Positions 1-8,416 of a stretch of 64,000 bases of DNA are shown piece after piece. The notes under the pieces were generated by a model that saw nothing but the letters and a program-made list of their open reading frames with translations, was not told where the DNA came from and did not search any database. Made by a program: the position numbers and the translations under genes. Origin of the DNA: Sporotomaculum syntrophicum (GTDB taxonomy: Bacteria; Bacillota; Desulfotomaculia; Desulfotomaculales; Desulfallaceae); the NCBI RefSeq assembly GCF_009932395.1, contig NZ_LSRS01000003.1:198355-262354 (forward strand), given 5' to 3'. Positions within the stretch are counted from its first letter, which is position 1, and each line of letters opens with the position of its first letter.

Positions 1-234
1 ATCTGCTTCTTAGCTTTTGTTTTACAGGTTATGCTGGCCAAACTACTTAAAGACAGCAAGCATAGATTTAAAGATTTAATGCTTGACCTAAGGAAACTAC
101 ATGCTGTTAAATTTACCATCGGTCAGGAAGAGTTTATTTTGCGCACAGAGTTAAAGGGCAATATCTTTGATATTTTTAAGGCTGTTGGTAGCAGACCGCC
201 AAAAAGGATACTAGGATACAAATCTACCATATAA
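1..234 (+). CDS. IS1634/IS4-type transposase, C-terminal end (partial)
   Basis: The frame is open from base 1 and ends at 234, so only the last ~77 residues of a gene lying left of the window are visible. The order of motifs (ICFLAFVL hydrophobic stretch, then FTIGQEEFILRTELKG, then a GSRPPKRIL tail) resembles the C-terminus of IS1634-type DDE transposases, where a hydrophobic helix is followed by a small beta-rich tail. The DDE residues lie outside the window. Family assignment is from motif memory. The element's right end should lie within about 100 bp downstream; a TGTCAAACTTGAG stretch near 309-321 could be that terminus, but it cannot be proved with one end visible. Confidence 0.65.
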   Translation: MCFLAFVLQVMLAKLLKDSKHRFKDLMLDLRKLHAVKFTIGQEEFILRTELKGNIFDIFKAVGSRPPKRILGYKSTI

Positions 235-705
235 AGGAATATTGTAGTGGTACGTCTATTTGGTGTGCCCGGAAACCGTTGATATTACTGAATTCCTTTG
301 GATAGTGCTGTCAAACTTGAGTATGAATGAATACATTACTTAGATACAGGGATAGTAACTTAAATATTAACCCAAAGGAGGATTGCTTATGTCCGATAAG
401 CTCCGACTACCCTAGCTTTACTCGGGCCGGCCATGGGCCGCCTACATATATTATTTTTACCCGAGTTAAGATATTCATTGCAATAATTTCTAAAAAATTC
501 TACACATTTCATACTTACGGGATTATAATCTAAAAAAACCTGAAAGTAACGGTCGAAAAAGCTTACAATGAAAACAAAAAACATTGACCTTAATTAAGTG
601 CTTTGTTATCCTTTAAATGGCAGATACACAATATTGGTATAACGGTAATCCACTAAACAGCGAAGCACACATTTACTTGGCGGAAGGCATACGGGAGGCG
701 AAACT
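235..705. other. Spacer between transposase and glmR; decayed, with one tiny ORF and hairpin
   Basis: No credible gene is seen. A strong ribosome site (AAAGGAGG, 373-380) stands before an 8-codon ORF at 389-415. This is followed by a GC-rich segment in which CTCGGG (about 423) can pair with CCCGAG (about 470) around a GGCC-rich core. The rest is AT-rich. The ribosome site for glmR (GGGAGG) lies just before 706. Confidence 0.5.
389..415 (+). CDS. 8-codon ORF with strong ribosome site (leader peptide or gene stub)
   Basis: ATG at 389 follows AAAGGAGG with a 8-nt gap and encodes MSDKLRLP before a TAG stop. A hairpin-forming stretch follows directly. Either it is a leader peptide, or it is the 5' stub of a gene truncated when mobile DNA entered this region. 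Nothing else in the sequence separates these possibilities. Confidence 0.25.
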   Translation: MSDKLRLP

Positions 706-2028
706 ATGACTAAGTGGCTGTATCCGGGTATGTTTTTTAAGCGCTGGCTTTTTCTGGCGCTGTTGGGGTGCGGGCTGTTATTAACCGGTGTAACGCTGGT
801 GGTTTATTCCTTCACTCCTTACACAGGATTTTTTTTAGAAAAAATGATTAATAATATAACCGGCCAGAGCGGAATGCTGCTGCCAAGCATGGTTATTATG
901 GTCGCAGGCGCTGGGTTAATGGTTTACGGATTATGTAAGGCCATGTATTCAGTAATCAGCGCGGTCACGCCAGGCGGAGACAAACTGGTGGATGTGATTT
1001 ATCACCGGCGCCGGCGAAAGAAGGGACCACGGATAGTGGTTATCGGCGGCGGCACGGGAACTCCGGTTTTATTGCGCGGTCTAAAAAAATATACGGACAA
1101 TCTGACAGCCATTGTTACGATGGCCGATGACGGCGGCAGCTCCGGACGGTTAAGGGATGATTTGGATATTTTGCCCCCCGGCGATATCCGCAACTGTCTG
1201 GTCGCTTTAGCCGACCGGGAACCTCTGGCTAAGGAACTGATGCAGTATCGTTTTGCTGCGGGGGAACTTAAAGGGCATAGTTTAGGCAATCTTGTACTGG
1301 CGGCTATGTGCGATATTACCGGCGGCTTTGACCGGGCGGTGCACAGACTCAGCCGGATGCTGGCGGTGCGAGGCCGGGTAATCCCTGCTACTTTGACCAA
1401 TGTCCGGCTGTGCGCGGAAATGGAAGACGGCTCGGTTGTTTGCGGGCAATCTAAAATTCCACAAAGCGGCAAGAAAATTAGGCGTGTATTTTTAGAGCCT
1501 GGTAACTGCTATCCCATCGAGGATGCTTTGCAAGCTATCGAGGAGGCAGATGCTATTATAATGGGGCCGGGGAGTCTTTATAGCAGCGTTATGCCCGGGC
1601 TGATGGTGCAGGGGATTTCCGAGGCTATAGCCCGTGCCCGGGCCGCTAAAATTTATATTTGCAATGTTATGACCCAGCCCGGTGAAACTAACGGTTACTC
1701 TGCTTCCCAGCACTTACACGCTATCTTGAAGCACGCCGGTGCAATAGTGGATTATGCTGTTGTAAATACGGAAACCGTACCGGCCAAGTTGGTGGACTGG
1801 TATAACAGGGAGGGTGCCGCGCCGGTTGTGGCGGATCTCGAAGCTATTAACGCTTTGGGGGTAACTCCTATCTCCGGTGAGCTGCTGCAGGAGGGTGGAG
1901 TAGTGCGTCATCACCCCGACAGGCTGGCTCATTTACTGATCGGGCTTATCAATGGTTATCACCACCAGCCGAAGCACGCGGTGTATATAAACAATTATCT
2001 CCAACCCAAACATGTTGCTGGTGAGTAG
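706..2028 (+). CDS. glmR: Gluconeogenesis factor / GlmR (YvcK, CofD-like)
   Basis: 440 residues. Two N-terminal membrane segments (about 13-34 and 58-80) precede a cytoplasmic YvcK/CofD Rossmann domain that starts at about 109 with VVIGGGTGTPVLLRGL. It continues with the family motifs MADDGGSSGRLR and PPGDIRNCLVALA. In Bacillus the homologue (GlmR) binds UDP-GlcNAc and promotes carbon flow into amino sugars and cell wall by stimulating GlmS; that is family knowledge. The N-terminal membrane anchor is absent from the Bacillus protein but is found in clostridial relatives. The usual partners rapZ and whiA are not adjacent; the region upstream is disrupted by transposon remains. The start follows GGGAGG at a 6-nt gap. 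nagB and the c-di-AMP genes are close by, which fits an amino-sugar and envelope theme. Confidence 0.92.
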   Translation: MTKWLYPGMFFKRWLFLALLGCGLLLTGVTLVVYSFTPYTGFFLEKMINNITGQSGMLLPSMVIMVAGAGLMVYGLCKAMYSVISAVTPGGDKLVDVIYHRRRRKKGPRIVVIGGGTGTPVLLRGLKKYTDNLTAIVTMADDGGSSGRLRDDLDILPPGDIRNCLVALADREPLAKELMQYRFAAGELKGHSLGNLVLAAMCDITGGFDRAVHRLSRMLAVRGRVIPATLTNVRLCAEMEDGSVVCGQSKIPQSGKKIRRVFLEPGNCYPIEDALQAIEEADAIIMGPGSLYSSVMPGLMVQGISEAIARARAAKIYICNVMTQPGETNGYSASQHLHAILKHAGAIVDYAVVNTETVPAKLVDWYNREGAAPVVADLEAINALGVTPISGELLQEGGVVRHHPDRLAHLLIGLINGYHHQPKHAVYINNYLQPKHVAGE

Positions 2029-2200
2029 AAAAATGAGGCGTGGGGGTAAGACAAATACTCTGTGTTTTTTTACTTTAGTAAATTATAAGCACTGAAATGG
2101 GCGCGCTTTTCTTGCGGCAGGCTCGCCATAGGCTATAACCGGGCGGGTAAAATAAATATGGCCGGTCGGGTATTGTTTGCTTTATAAATAAGACTGGGAA

Positions 2201-3109
2201 GTGGACAGAGTGGATTTTATAATTGAACTACTGGATACGCATGGACCTTTAACTGGGAGGGTGCTGCTGGAAAAAACAAAAATGGATGAGTTTAGTTTAT
2301 GGAAAATTTGTAATAGCAGCGAAAAAATAATAACTATAACAATTGGCAGGAGATACCTGAGGCTTGATAAGCATGTTAAAGGATACGCCAGACTTTCACC
2401 ATCCATCATCAGGGAGTTTTATGATTATACTATTATTGGCACCGCCAAAACCTTTTCGGAGATGTCCACCAAAGCAGAATTACTACATCAAGAGATCGTA
2501 AAAATAAGTAAAAATAAGCTCGAACTTGCCCGAGAGGTTATTAAAAAGATTTGTGAATCCCATAAGGATTCACAAACCATCAAAAATCGTGCTTGTTTCA
2601 TTATGGCAGGTGATGTAGCTTACAGCATGGCCCACTTGGAACCCAGGCCTGAAACATCTACGGGAGAACTGGTTAAGGGCTCAGATCTGGATATTGTGGT
2701 AGTAACCCAGGATCTATCCGACAGTATAATTCAAAGCCTTGATTTAGCTATCTATGACCAAAAAAACTATCTTTTGAAAAATCCCAGTTATAAAGAAGAA
2801 ATTGATTATGTTATCAAAGACATGGCCAAGGTACATGAGCAATTAAAATTCGACTGCTTTGAATCCATGGTAGCGGCAAAGATTCTTGATGAAGGAATTT
2901 TTCTTTATGGTAACCTGGATATTTTCCAAAAGGTTAAGCAGTTGCTCTTTGAGCAGCGCATACCGGATAAAATTGCAGACTTAGAAGAAATGGCTTTTGA
3001 TAATCGAAATAACGCCATAAACTTTCTCTTAAAATATGAAGGAACACTTTCCGATGAAGATAATATGCAACTTTTTTATACCAAGGAAGAAAAAGAAGAG
3101 TTTTTTTAG
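2201..3109 (+). CDS. Unrecognised protein with nucleotidyltransferase-like motif
   Basis: 302 residues from a GTG start with a weak ribosome site. I do not recognise the family. Residues 1-60 look like a small winged-helix-type module (helical, then ITITIGRRYLRL). The middle contains GDVAYSMAHLEPRP followed by GSDLDIVVV at about 160, which resembles the GS..D.D signature of DNA polymerase beta-type nucleotidyltransferases; a third carboxylate is not obvious. The C-terminal third is helical and acidic and ends in a charged KEEKEEFF tail. It lies alone between glmR and the convergent nagB, with 1 bp between its stop and the end of nagB. It is AT-richer than its neighbours. It could be a sensor or an antitoxin-like protein; no function is claimed. 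Confidence 0.75.
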   Translation: MDRVDFIIELLDTHGPLTGRVLLEKTKMDEFSLWKICNSSEKIITITIGRRYLRLDKHVKGYARLSPSIIREFYDYTIIGTAKTFSEMSTKAELLHQEIVKISKNKLELAREVIKKICESHKDSQTIKNRACFIMAGDVAYSMAHLEPRPETSTGELVKGSDLDIVVVTQDLSDSIIQSLDLAIYDQKNYLLKNPSYKEEIDYVIKDMAKVHEQLKFDCFESMVAAKILDEGIFLYGNLDIFQKVKQLLFEQRIPDKIADLEEMAFDNRNNAINFLLKYEGTLSDEDNMQLFYTKEEKEEFF

Positions 3110-3110
3110 T

Positions 3111-3926
3111 CTAGCAAAAACCATAATCACGCTTTAACTTTTCTACATGCATATAATACTCCAAGTTATTAAGGCTTGAGGCAGCATCCCTATCCAGTAC
3201 AACGGTAACTCCCCCGCTGTGCAGTTGGATTGCCGAAGCCGTGATTTGAGAAGTTATGGGACCTTCAATGCTTTTGGCCACCACATCCGCCTTCTTTTTC
3301 CCATTGGCCAGCATGATGATATTCTTCGCCTCAAGAATAGTACCGATCCCCATGGTGAGGGCGAAATGCGGCATATCCTCCCTGGCTATGCCGGCTTTTT
3401 TATAAAAGCTTTCATAATTGTCATCGAGGGTTTGTGGGGTTAAGGCCTGTAATCTTGTCCTTGAGCCCAGCGATGACCCCGGTTCGTTAAAGGCCCAATG
3501 ACCGTCACCGCCTATACCCAAAACTTGTAAATCAATTCCCCCGGCTTTGACAATCTCATCTTCATACCACCGGCAATACTTTTCAGGTTCTTTGGTCAGC
3601 CCGTCGGGAACATGTACGTTTTCCGGCTTAATATTAATATGCTTAAAAAGGTTCTCGTACATAAACCTGGCATAACTCTGATCTAAATCGAAGGGTTTAT
3701 TCAAATCAATACCCACCCCATAGTACTCATCCAGATTGAAAGTTTTAACGTTGGAAAAATCGAGTCCTTCCTTATGCATTCTGACCAGTTCCTGGTAGGT
3801 TCCGATAGGTGTGCTGCCGGTCGCCAGCCCAAGTACGCAATTGGGCTTGGCTTTTATATAACCTGCAATTACCTCGGCTGCATACCTGCTCATTTCTGCA
3901 TAACTTTCTCTTACTATAATATCCAT
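3111..3926 (-). CDS. nagB: Glucosamine-6-phosphate deaminase
   Basis: 271 residues, the usual NagB length. It converts glucosamine-6-phosphate to fructose-6-phosphate and ammonia. Visible active-site blocks are the phosphate loop GLATGSTPIGTYQEL near residue 34, FNLDEYYG (catalytic Asp) near 63, and GIGGDGHWAFNEPGSS near 138 with the Asp/His/Glu triad of the family. The start is fixed by GAGGAGGGAA before ATG. No nagA is adjacent. Together with glmR (activator of the opposite direction, GlmS) it places both arms of the fructose-6-P/glucosamine-6-P junction within 3 kb. Confidence 0.95.
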   Translation of the reverse strand: MDIIVRESYAEMSRYAAEVIAGYIKAKPNCVLGLATGSTPIGTYQELVRMHKEGLDFSNVKTFNLDEYYGVGIDLNKPFDLDQSYARFMYENLFKHINIKPENVHVPDGLTKEPEKYCRWYEDEIVKAGGIDLQVLGIGGDGHWAFNEPGSSLGSRTRLQALTPQTLDDNYESFYKKAGIAREDMPHFALTMGIGTILEAKNIIMLANGKKKADVVAKSIEGPITSQITASAIQLHSGGVTVVLDRDAASSLNNLEYYMHVEKLKRDYGFC

Positions 3927-4268
3927 GTTATCTATTCCCTCCTCAATTAGTTATTAAATATGTAAAATATTCTCTATTACAGGTCCTGGCAACCCAACTA
4001 CACGCTCTAAGCTTTCACCACCTTTTAACTCTAATTAATATTTTTAAATTTAACGATACATTTTACCATAATAATTCAACTTTCTGCTAGTCTGTTATAC
4101 GGGTTTGCTAAACTTTCCCGATATCTATCTATTCATACATTAAAGTATTGATACGGTTAATTCATTCGAAATATGGCATTTTCATGAAATAAATACCGCG
4201 AAATCGCCCGGCACGGGTTTACGACCCTGCTTGAAACAATTGTGCTGCCGTTCATTTTAAATTAAGCG
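3927..4268. other. AT-rich spacer between nagB and cdaR
   Basis: This holds the promoter and 5' leader of nagB (minus strand) and the trailer of cdaR. No gene or convincing structured RNA is seen. A GGTGGTGAAAGC ribosome-site-like stretch on the minus strand near 4020 leads only to a three-codon frame. Confidence 0.5.
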
Positions 4269-4300
4269 AAAAAAACGCCCGGGGCTGCCCCCGGACGGGT
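4269..4300 (-). terminator. Rho-independent terminator after cdaR
   Basis: On the minus strand a 9-bp GC stem (CGTCCGGGG paired with CCCCGGGCG, loop GCAG) is followed by seven T. It begins directly after the cdaR stop codon. Confidence 0.9.
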
Positions 4301-4301
4301 T

Positions 4302-5267
4302 TTACTGTCCAGTAATGTTTTCTGGGTTTTCTTGCTCAGGCTCCTCCTCCGGATCCGGCTGCGGCTCAATTACCTCCGGTATAATTTCCACAGCAATATG
4401 CACCTGCTTGGGCTGTAACGAGATAACCCCGTTCGGCGGAACCAGCCCCACTTCCCTTGACACATCTTTAGTCACCCCGGAAATATCAACAGCCTGCGCG
4501 TTTACTTCGGTAAGAGCTTCAATTACCTGCTTGGGACCTGTTACCTGCACCGTAGCGGGCAGCACCGCTACCTCCCCCACCAAATATCCTTCCGCCGGCG
4601 CACCGGTAAGCTCGACCCGCACCGGCAGTTCTTTGACCGGCAACGAGGTCACCGGCACAGTTACCAAAACCCGTGAAGGACTGGCGGTAACACCTTTAAC
4701 CCCGGTCTGCACAGTCACCTCTTTGACCAGGTCGTTCTCCACACCGGACAGGTCTACTGCGACACCAACGTGATTAATTCCCGCGAGAAGTTTACCCGGC
4801 CCCTCCAGTGTTATTGTCTGGGGCTGCAATACAGGCTTACCCTGGACCAGGCCACGAGCAACTTCACCCTTCAGGTTAAGCGTCACCGGTACATTTTTTT
4901 GGGTTATTTTGTCCGCGGCAACTCTTACCACCTTGGGGGTGACTTGAATCACCTCAACCCCCGGAGGGGCAGTAACCTGTACCGGCAGTTGTTGTTCACC
5001 TTCCGTAATACCTCTCAGGTTGACCTGGGCAGTGAAATCACTCAACCTCAGGGTAGCACTGAGATTTCTGGGGATCTTAGCTTTTATACTAACTTTGCCG
5101 GGCAACCCGCTGAGCACGTAACCTTCAGGTTTTCCCTGGACAGTTAAAGGTACTTGGTAGGTATGACTGCTCACCGGATTTTGCTCGTTAGTCACATATA
5201 CCCAAAGGAGCACAGCCATAAAAAATGCAATTAGGCGAATGGAATTATCCCGCCAGCGGATCATCAT
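4302..5267 (-). CDS. cdaR: CdaR, YbbR-domain regulator of diadenylate cyclase
   Basis: 321 residues from the ATG at 5267. An upstream in-frame start at 5348 would overlap cdaA by 74 bp and lacks the ribosome site seen here (AAAAAAGGTG). An N-terminal membrane anchor (IRLIAFFMAVLLWVYV) is followed by about three to four YbbR repeats of roughly 80 residues. Each repeat has the pattern of a beta-rich VPVTLNLKG or LPVRVELTG strand and a later TVTVTGP-type strand. The tail is acidic and proline-rich (PEVIEPQPDPEEEPEQE). In Bacillus and Staphylococcus CdaR binds CdaA outside or in the membrane and tunes c-di-AMP synthesis. It starts 7 bp after the cdaA stop. glmM, normally the third gene of this operon, is missing here and a terminator follows instead. 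Confidence 0.9.
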   Translation of the reverse strand: MMIRWRDNSIRLIAFFMAVLLWVYVTNEQNPVSSHTYQVPLTVQGKPEGYVLSGLPGKVSIKAKIPRNLSATLRLSDFTAQVNLRGITEGEQQLPVQVTAPPGVEVIQVTPKVVRVAADKITQKNVPVTLNLKGEVARGLVQGKPVLQPQTITLEGPGKLLAGINHVGVAVDLSGVENDLVKEVTVQTGVKGVTASPSRVLVTVPVTSLPVKELPVRVELTGAPAEGYLVGEVAVLPATVQVTGPKQVIEALTEVNAQAVDISGVTKDVSREVGLVPPNGVISLQPKQVHIAVEIIPEVIEPQPDPEEEPEQENPENITGQ

Positions 5268-5274
5268 AAGCACA

Positions 5275-6111
5275 TCACCTTTTTTGCCAGAGTGAGGAAA
5301 GCGCACTGCGTGTGGTAGTAGGCTTGAGGAACTTAACCAGCAGGTCATGCAGTTCCACTTCCGTTAAACGCCGGTAAAGGATCCCTTCCAGGGTCAAAGA
5401 CACAGCTCCTGTCTCTTCGGATACGACTACCGCTACGGCATCTGACTGCTCGGATAGCCCTACCGCAGCCCGGTGTCTGGTGCCCAGCTCCCTGCTTAAA
5501 TGCCGGCTTTCGGATAACGGCAAAACACAGGCCGCCGCAGCCAGCCTATCCCCCCGGATAATTACGGCACCATCGTGCAGCGGTGACTTGCTTATAAATA
5601 TATTCATCAACAGTTCGGCTGAGACAAGACCATCCACTTTGATGCCGGTATCAATAAGCTCCTGGAGGCCGGTTACGCGTTCCAGCACAATCAGCGCTCC
5701 GGTCCGGCTGGCGGACATATTCTGGGTAGCCCGAACCACTTCGTTGATTAAGGCACTCCGATCGTCTTCAGCCATCTGGGTCAGCGGGCGGACAAAGAAA
5801 TCGCCGCCGCCCAGTTTTTCAAGGGCACGGCGCAGCTCAGGCTGAAACACAATTGGCAGTGCCACCACTAAAACCGTCATCGCCTGTCTTAGCAACCAGT
5901 GTACGGTATTTAAATTTAGCAGGCTGCTCACCGCGGTGGCCACCAGCAGCACCGCCAGGCCTTTGATTAACTGCACTGCCCGGGAACCCTGAATCAGCAT
6001 CATCAACCGGTATAAGACAAAGGCTACGATTAAAATATCAATAATGCTGACAATATTAAATAAGTCTAAATTAAGATTCAGGTTCTCCTTTAGCCCCCTG
6101 AGATATTCCAT
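5275..6111 (-). CDS. cdaA: Diadenylate cyclase CdaA
   Basis: 278 residues. It joins two ATP into c-di-AMP. Three N-terminal membrane helices (about 17-40, 45-62 and 73-90) precede the DAC domain. The domain has the family's DGA (180-182) in SPLHDGAVII and RHR (212-214) in GTRHRAAVGLSE. Both catalytic motifs are intact. It is coupled with cdaR. c-di-AMP normally controls osmolyte and potassium uptake; an opuA betaine transporter lies 25 kb away in this window. Confidence 0.96.
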   Translation of the reverse strand: MEYLRGLKENLNLNLDLFNIVSIIDILIVAFVLYRLMMLIQGSRAVQLIKGLAVLLVATAVSSLLNLNTVHWLLRQAMTVLVVALPIVFQPELRRALEKLGGGDFFVRPLTQMAEDDRSALINEVVRATQNMSASRTGALIVLERVTGLQELIDTGIKVDGLVSAELLMNIFISKSPLHDGAVIIRGDRLAAAACVLPLSESRHLSRELGTRHRAAVGLSEQSDAVAVVVSEETGAVSLTLEGILYRRLTEVELHDLLVKFLKPTTTRSALSSLWQKR

Positions 6112-6226
6112 GCCATTGCCCCCGATTTATTCACTTGCTTAACTATTTTAACACATGGCCTGGATAAAAACGAGTGTTCCAGTATTATTAAGCTTATCCC
6201 GGCACTCTAATATTTCCTGTCCAGCC

Positions 6227-7453
6227 TTAGGGCTGTTTCTCCAACCAACTCTCCGCAGCCAGCAGGGCTGCCCGGTACACATTTTGCAGTGGCACCTGTT
6301 GGTCCCGTGCCCTGGTCAGGCAATCTTCAAATTCCGGGGAACAGCGCAGCGGTCGCATCCCCGGCTCCTCCCGGGCCAGTTTAACCCGTACCGCACCATA
6401 GCTGGTCTGCACAGTGATAAGTTCCCGGTGCAGACACCTGCGACGCTCGGTGCGCAGGCGCACCCCCAGAGTAGAGGTTTCGGAAAAAATTATCTGCAAT
6501 AGGGACTCCTGCCGGTCTTCCCGTGCGACTACTACAAGCATTACCCCGGGCCGACCTTTTTTCATGATGATGTGCTTCAGGTAGACATCCAGCGCACCGG
6601 CCTCCAGCAACCTGGCCATCAGGTAAGGATAGTACTCCGGGTTCATGTCATCAATAGCGGTTTCCATAAGCAGCACTTCTTCGCTGATTTTCCCTGCCTG
6701 TACATTGCCCGAGACCGGCTCGCCGAGCACGACATTAACCAGGGCTTTAAATATTGGTTCAGCTAAATTAACGCCGGGCTTTCCACCGGTCTTACCTCCC
6801 TCTGCCAGTTCTGCCCCGCAACCCGTTGCCCGCAAAATAAGCCCGGGCATTTGCAGGTCAGGTTTGGCCAGGCCCTTAAGTATGGCGGCACCTGTGGGGG
6901 TAATAATCGTTGCCTGGCCTGCTGCAGGACCAACGACAAAACCATTAAGCAAGGCAAGGACATTGAAAGACTGGCCGGACAGCCCGCCACCGGCACTGTC
7001 CAGGGGCAGCGGCGCAACAAATAGCTTAGCAGCCTGCAACGACTCCAGTGCCAGCACCGTACCCAATATTTCCACCAGCAGCTTGTCCGACAGGTAAACC
7101 GGTCCTGCCAACCTGGCCTGGTAATAACTGCTCAACTGCTCCATAACTTGAGCAAACCGCTCCAAAGCACCAGCGTCCAACCCCCTGGCTTTGAGCTCTT
7201 TGACCAAACCTTCTGCCGGGTATTGCTCACCGGCGAGTGGCTGAACCTTAACTCCGGTATACAGCAGCCCGTGCCCGCTGCACCCGGTAAAAGCGCTCAA
7301 CCGCCCCGGCACCAGCTTTAAGTCCGCTAACCGGCTGTTCATCTCCTCAACATCTGCACCCGCCCCGATTAAGGCAGCCAGAGCAGCCCCGGGGCTAAAA
7401 CCATATCTGCAGTTAAAATGAGCTACCGTCATTGGCTCACCATCCCCGCTCAT
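6227..7453 (-). CDS. larC: Nickel-pincer cofactor biosynthesis protein LarC
   Basis: About 408 residues. LarC is the CTP-dependent nickel insertase that completes the nickel-pincer nucleotide cofactor of lactate racemase-type enzymes. Recognisable blocks are TPTGAAILKGLA and RATGCGAELAEGG in the middle. In the C-terminal half are METAIDDMNPEYYPYLMARL, MKKGRPGVMLVVV and SETSTLGVRL. LarC1 and LarC2 are in one frame here, without the frameshift known in Lactobacillus. The N-terminus (MTVAHFNCRYGFSPGAALAAL) has drifted from the usual CFSGISGDM pattern, losing the Asp of that motif. The start is uncertain between 7465 (GTG), 7453 (ATG after AGGTGA) and 7432 (ATG). larE is upstream with an 88-100 bp gap. 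No larA or larB is visible. Confidence 0.85.
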   Translation of the reverse strand: MSGDGEPMTVAHFNCRYGFSPGAALAALIGAGADVEEMNSRLADLKLVPGRLSAFTGCSGHGLLYTGVKVQPLAGEQYPAEGLVKELKARGLDAGALERFAQVMEQLSSYYQARLAGPVYLSDKLLVEILGTVLALESLQAAKLFVAPLPLDSAGGGLSGQSFNVLALLNGFVVGPAAGQATIITPTGAAILKGLAKPDLQMPGLILRATGCGAELAEGGKTGGKPGVNLAEPIFKALVNVVLGEPVSGNVQAGKISEEVLLMETAIDDMNPEYYPYLMARLLEAGALDVYLKHIIMKKGRPGVMLVVVAREDRQESLLQIIFSETSTLGVRLRTERRRCLHRELITVQTSYGAVRVKLAREEPGMRPLRCSPEFEDCLTRARDQQVPLQNVYRAALLAAESWLEKQP

Positions 7454-7553
7454 AAAAATTTTCACCTATTACACCGGTTACTCCTGCACAAAATCTAGCC
7501 GGCCAATATACCGGTAAAGCAAGTAAAAAAAGCAATGCACGCCACCGCCTCTT

Positions 7554-8399
7554 TTAGGCCGGGGCATGATTGCCGGAGTTTCTAGCCTCTTTAAGTATTT
7601 CGTCTAAACTGCCGCTACGCAAACCGTGCAGGTCCAAAGTTACATATTGAAAACCCAGGTTCCGCAAGCAGCTTTGCACCTTAGACAGCACCGGCGGGCG
7701 CAAAAGTTCAGCCATTTGTTCAGCAGGGATTTCAATCCGAGCTATACTGCCATGATGCCGCAGCCGGACTTCAGGAAAGCCGGCCTCATGCAAAAACCTT
7801 TCCCCGGCTTCGATTTGCCTCAGCTTTGCAACTGTAATCGGGCTGCCGTAGGGAATGCGCGAGCACAGGCAGGGCGAGGAGGGTTTGTTCCAGACGGGTA
7901 GCCCCAGCTCTCTGGCCAGCTGCCGGATTTCCTGCTTGGTTAACCCGGCGTCGAGCAGGGGACTGAGCACTTGCAATTCCCGCACCGCTTGCATACCGGG
8001 TCGGTAATCACCCGCGTCGTCGGCGTTGGAGCCTTCGGCTACCGCAGCCAGTCCCTGTTGCCCTGCCAGGGTTTGAAGTTGACTCAAAATAATCCGTTTA
8101 CAGATGTAGCAGCGGTTGGGGGGATTGGCACAAAAAGCAGGATTATCCAGTAAGCCTTCATCCTCAAAGACCGCTAACCGGCAGTTTAGGTGGGCGGCTA
8201 ATTCCTGCACCCCGGTTAATTCGCCGGCCCCGTGTATAGCGGCATGGAAGTTAACGGCCAGCACATTACCCGGCCCCAGGGCGTCAATGGCCGCACCAAG
8301 AAGTAGAGCGCTGTCCACACCGCCGGAAAGGGCTACCAAAATACTTGGGTAGCCCCGCAAAATATCCTTTAACAGCCGGTATTTTTGCTTGGCCAGCAA
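7554..8399 (-). CDS. larE: Sulfur transferase LarE (nickel-pincer cofactor)
   Basis: 281 residues from a TTG start preceded by AAGGTGA. This is an ATP-pyrophosphatase of the PP-loop class: SGGVDSALLLGAA at 25-37 is the loop. LarE adds sulfur to the pyridinium dicarboxylate precursor. It contains CYIC (Cys97, Cys100) and PCLCSRIPYG (Cys177, Cys179). The family splits into a sacrificial single-cysteine type and a three-cysteine type thought to hold an iron-sulfur cluster; the Cys97/Cys100/Cys177 pattern matches the second. It starts only 17 bp after cimA, so it may be read from the branched-chain amino-acid operon. Confidence 0.92.
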   Translation of the reverse strand: MLAKQKYRLLKDILRGYPSILVALSGGVDSALLLGAAIDALGPGNVLAVNFHAAIHGAGELTGVQELAAHLNCRLAVFEDEGLLDNPAFCANPPNRCYICKRIILSQLQTLAGQQGLAAVAEGSNADDAGDYRPGMQAVRELQVLSPLLDAGLTKQEIRQLARELGLPVWNKPSSPCLCSRIPYGSPITVAKLRQIEAGERFLHEAGFPEVRLRHHGSIARIEIPAEQMAELLRPPVLSKVQSCLRNLGFQYVTLDLHGLRSGSLDEILKEARNSGNHAPA

Positions 8400-8416
8400 C
8401 TTGCATTCACCTTAGC

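Noticed and set aside
4315-5147. Plus-strand frames over cdaR
   Set aside because: They are antisense shadows with Thr/Ser-rich composition; cdaR domains are clear on the minus strand.
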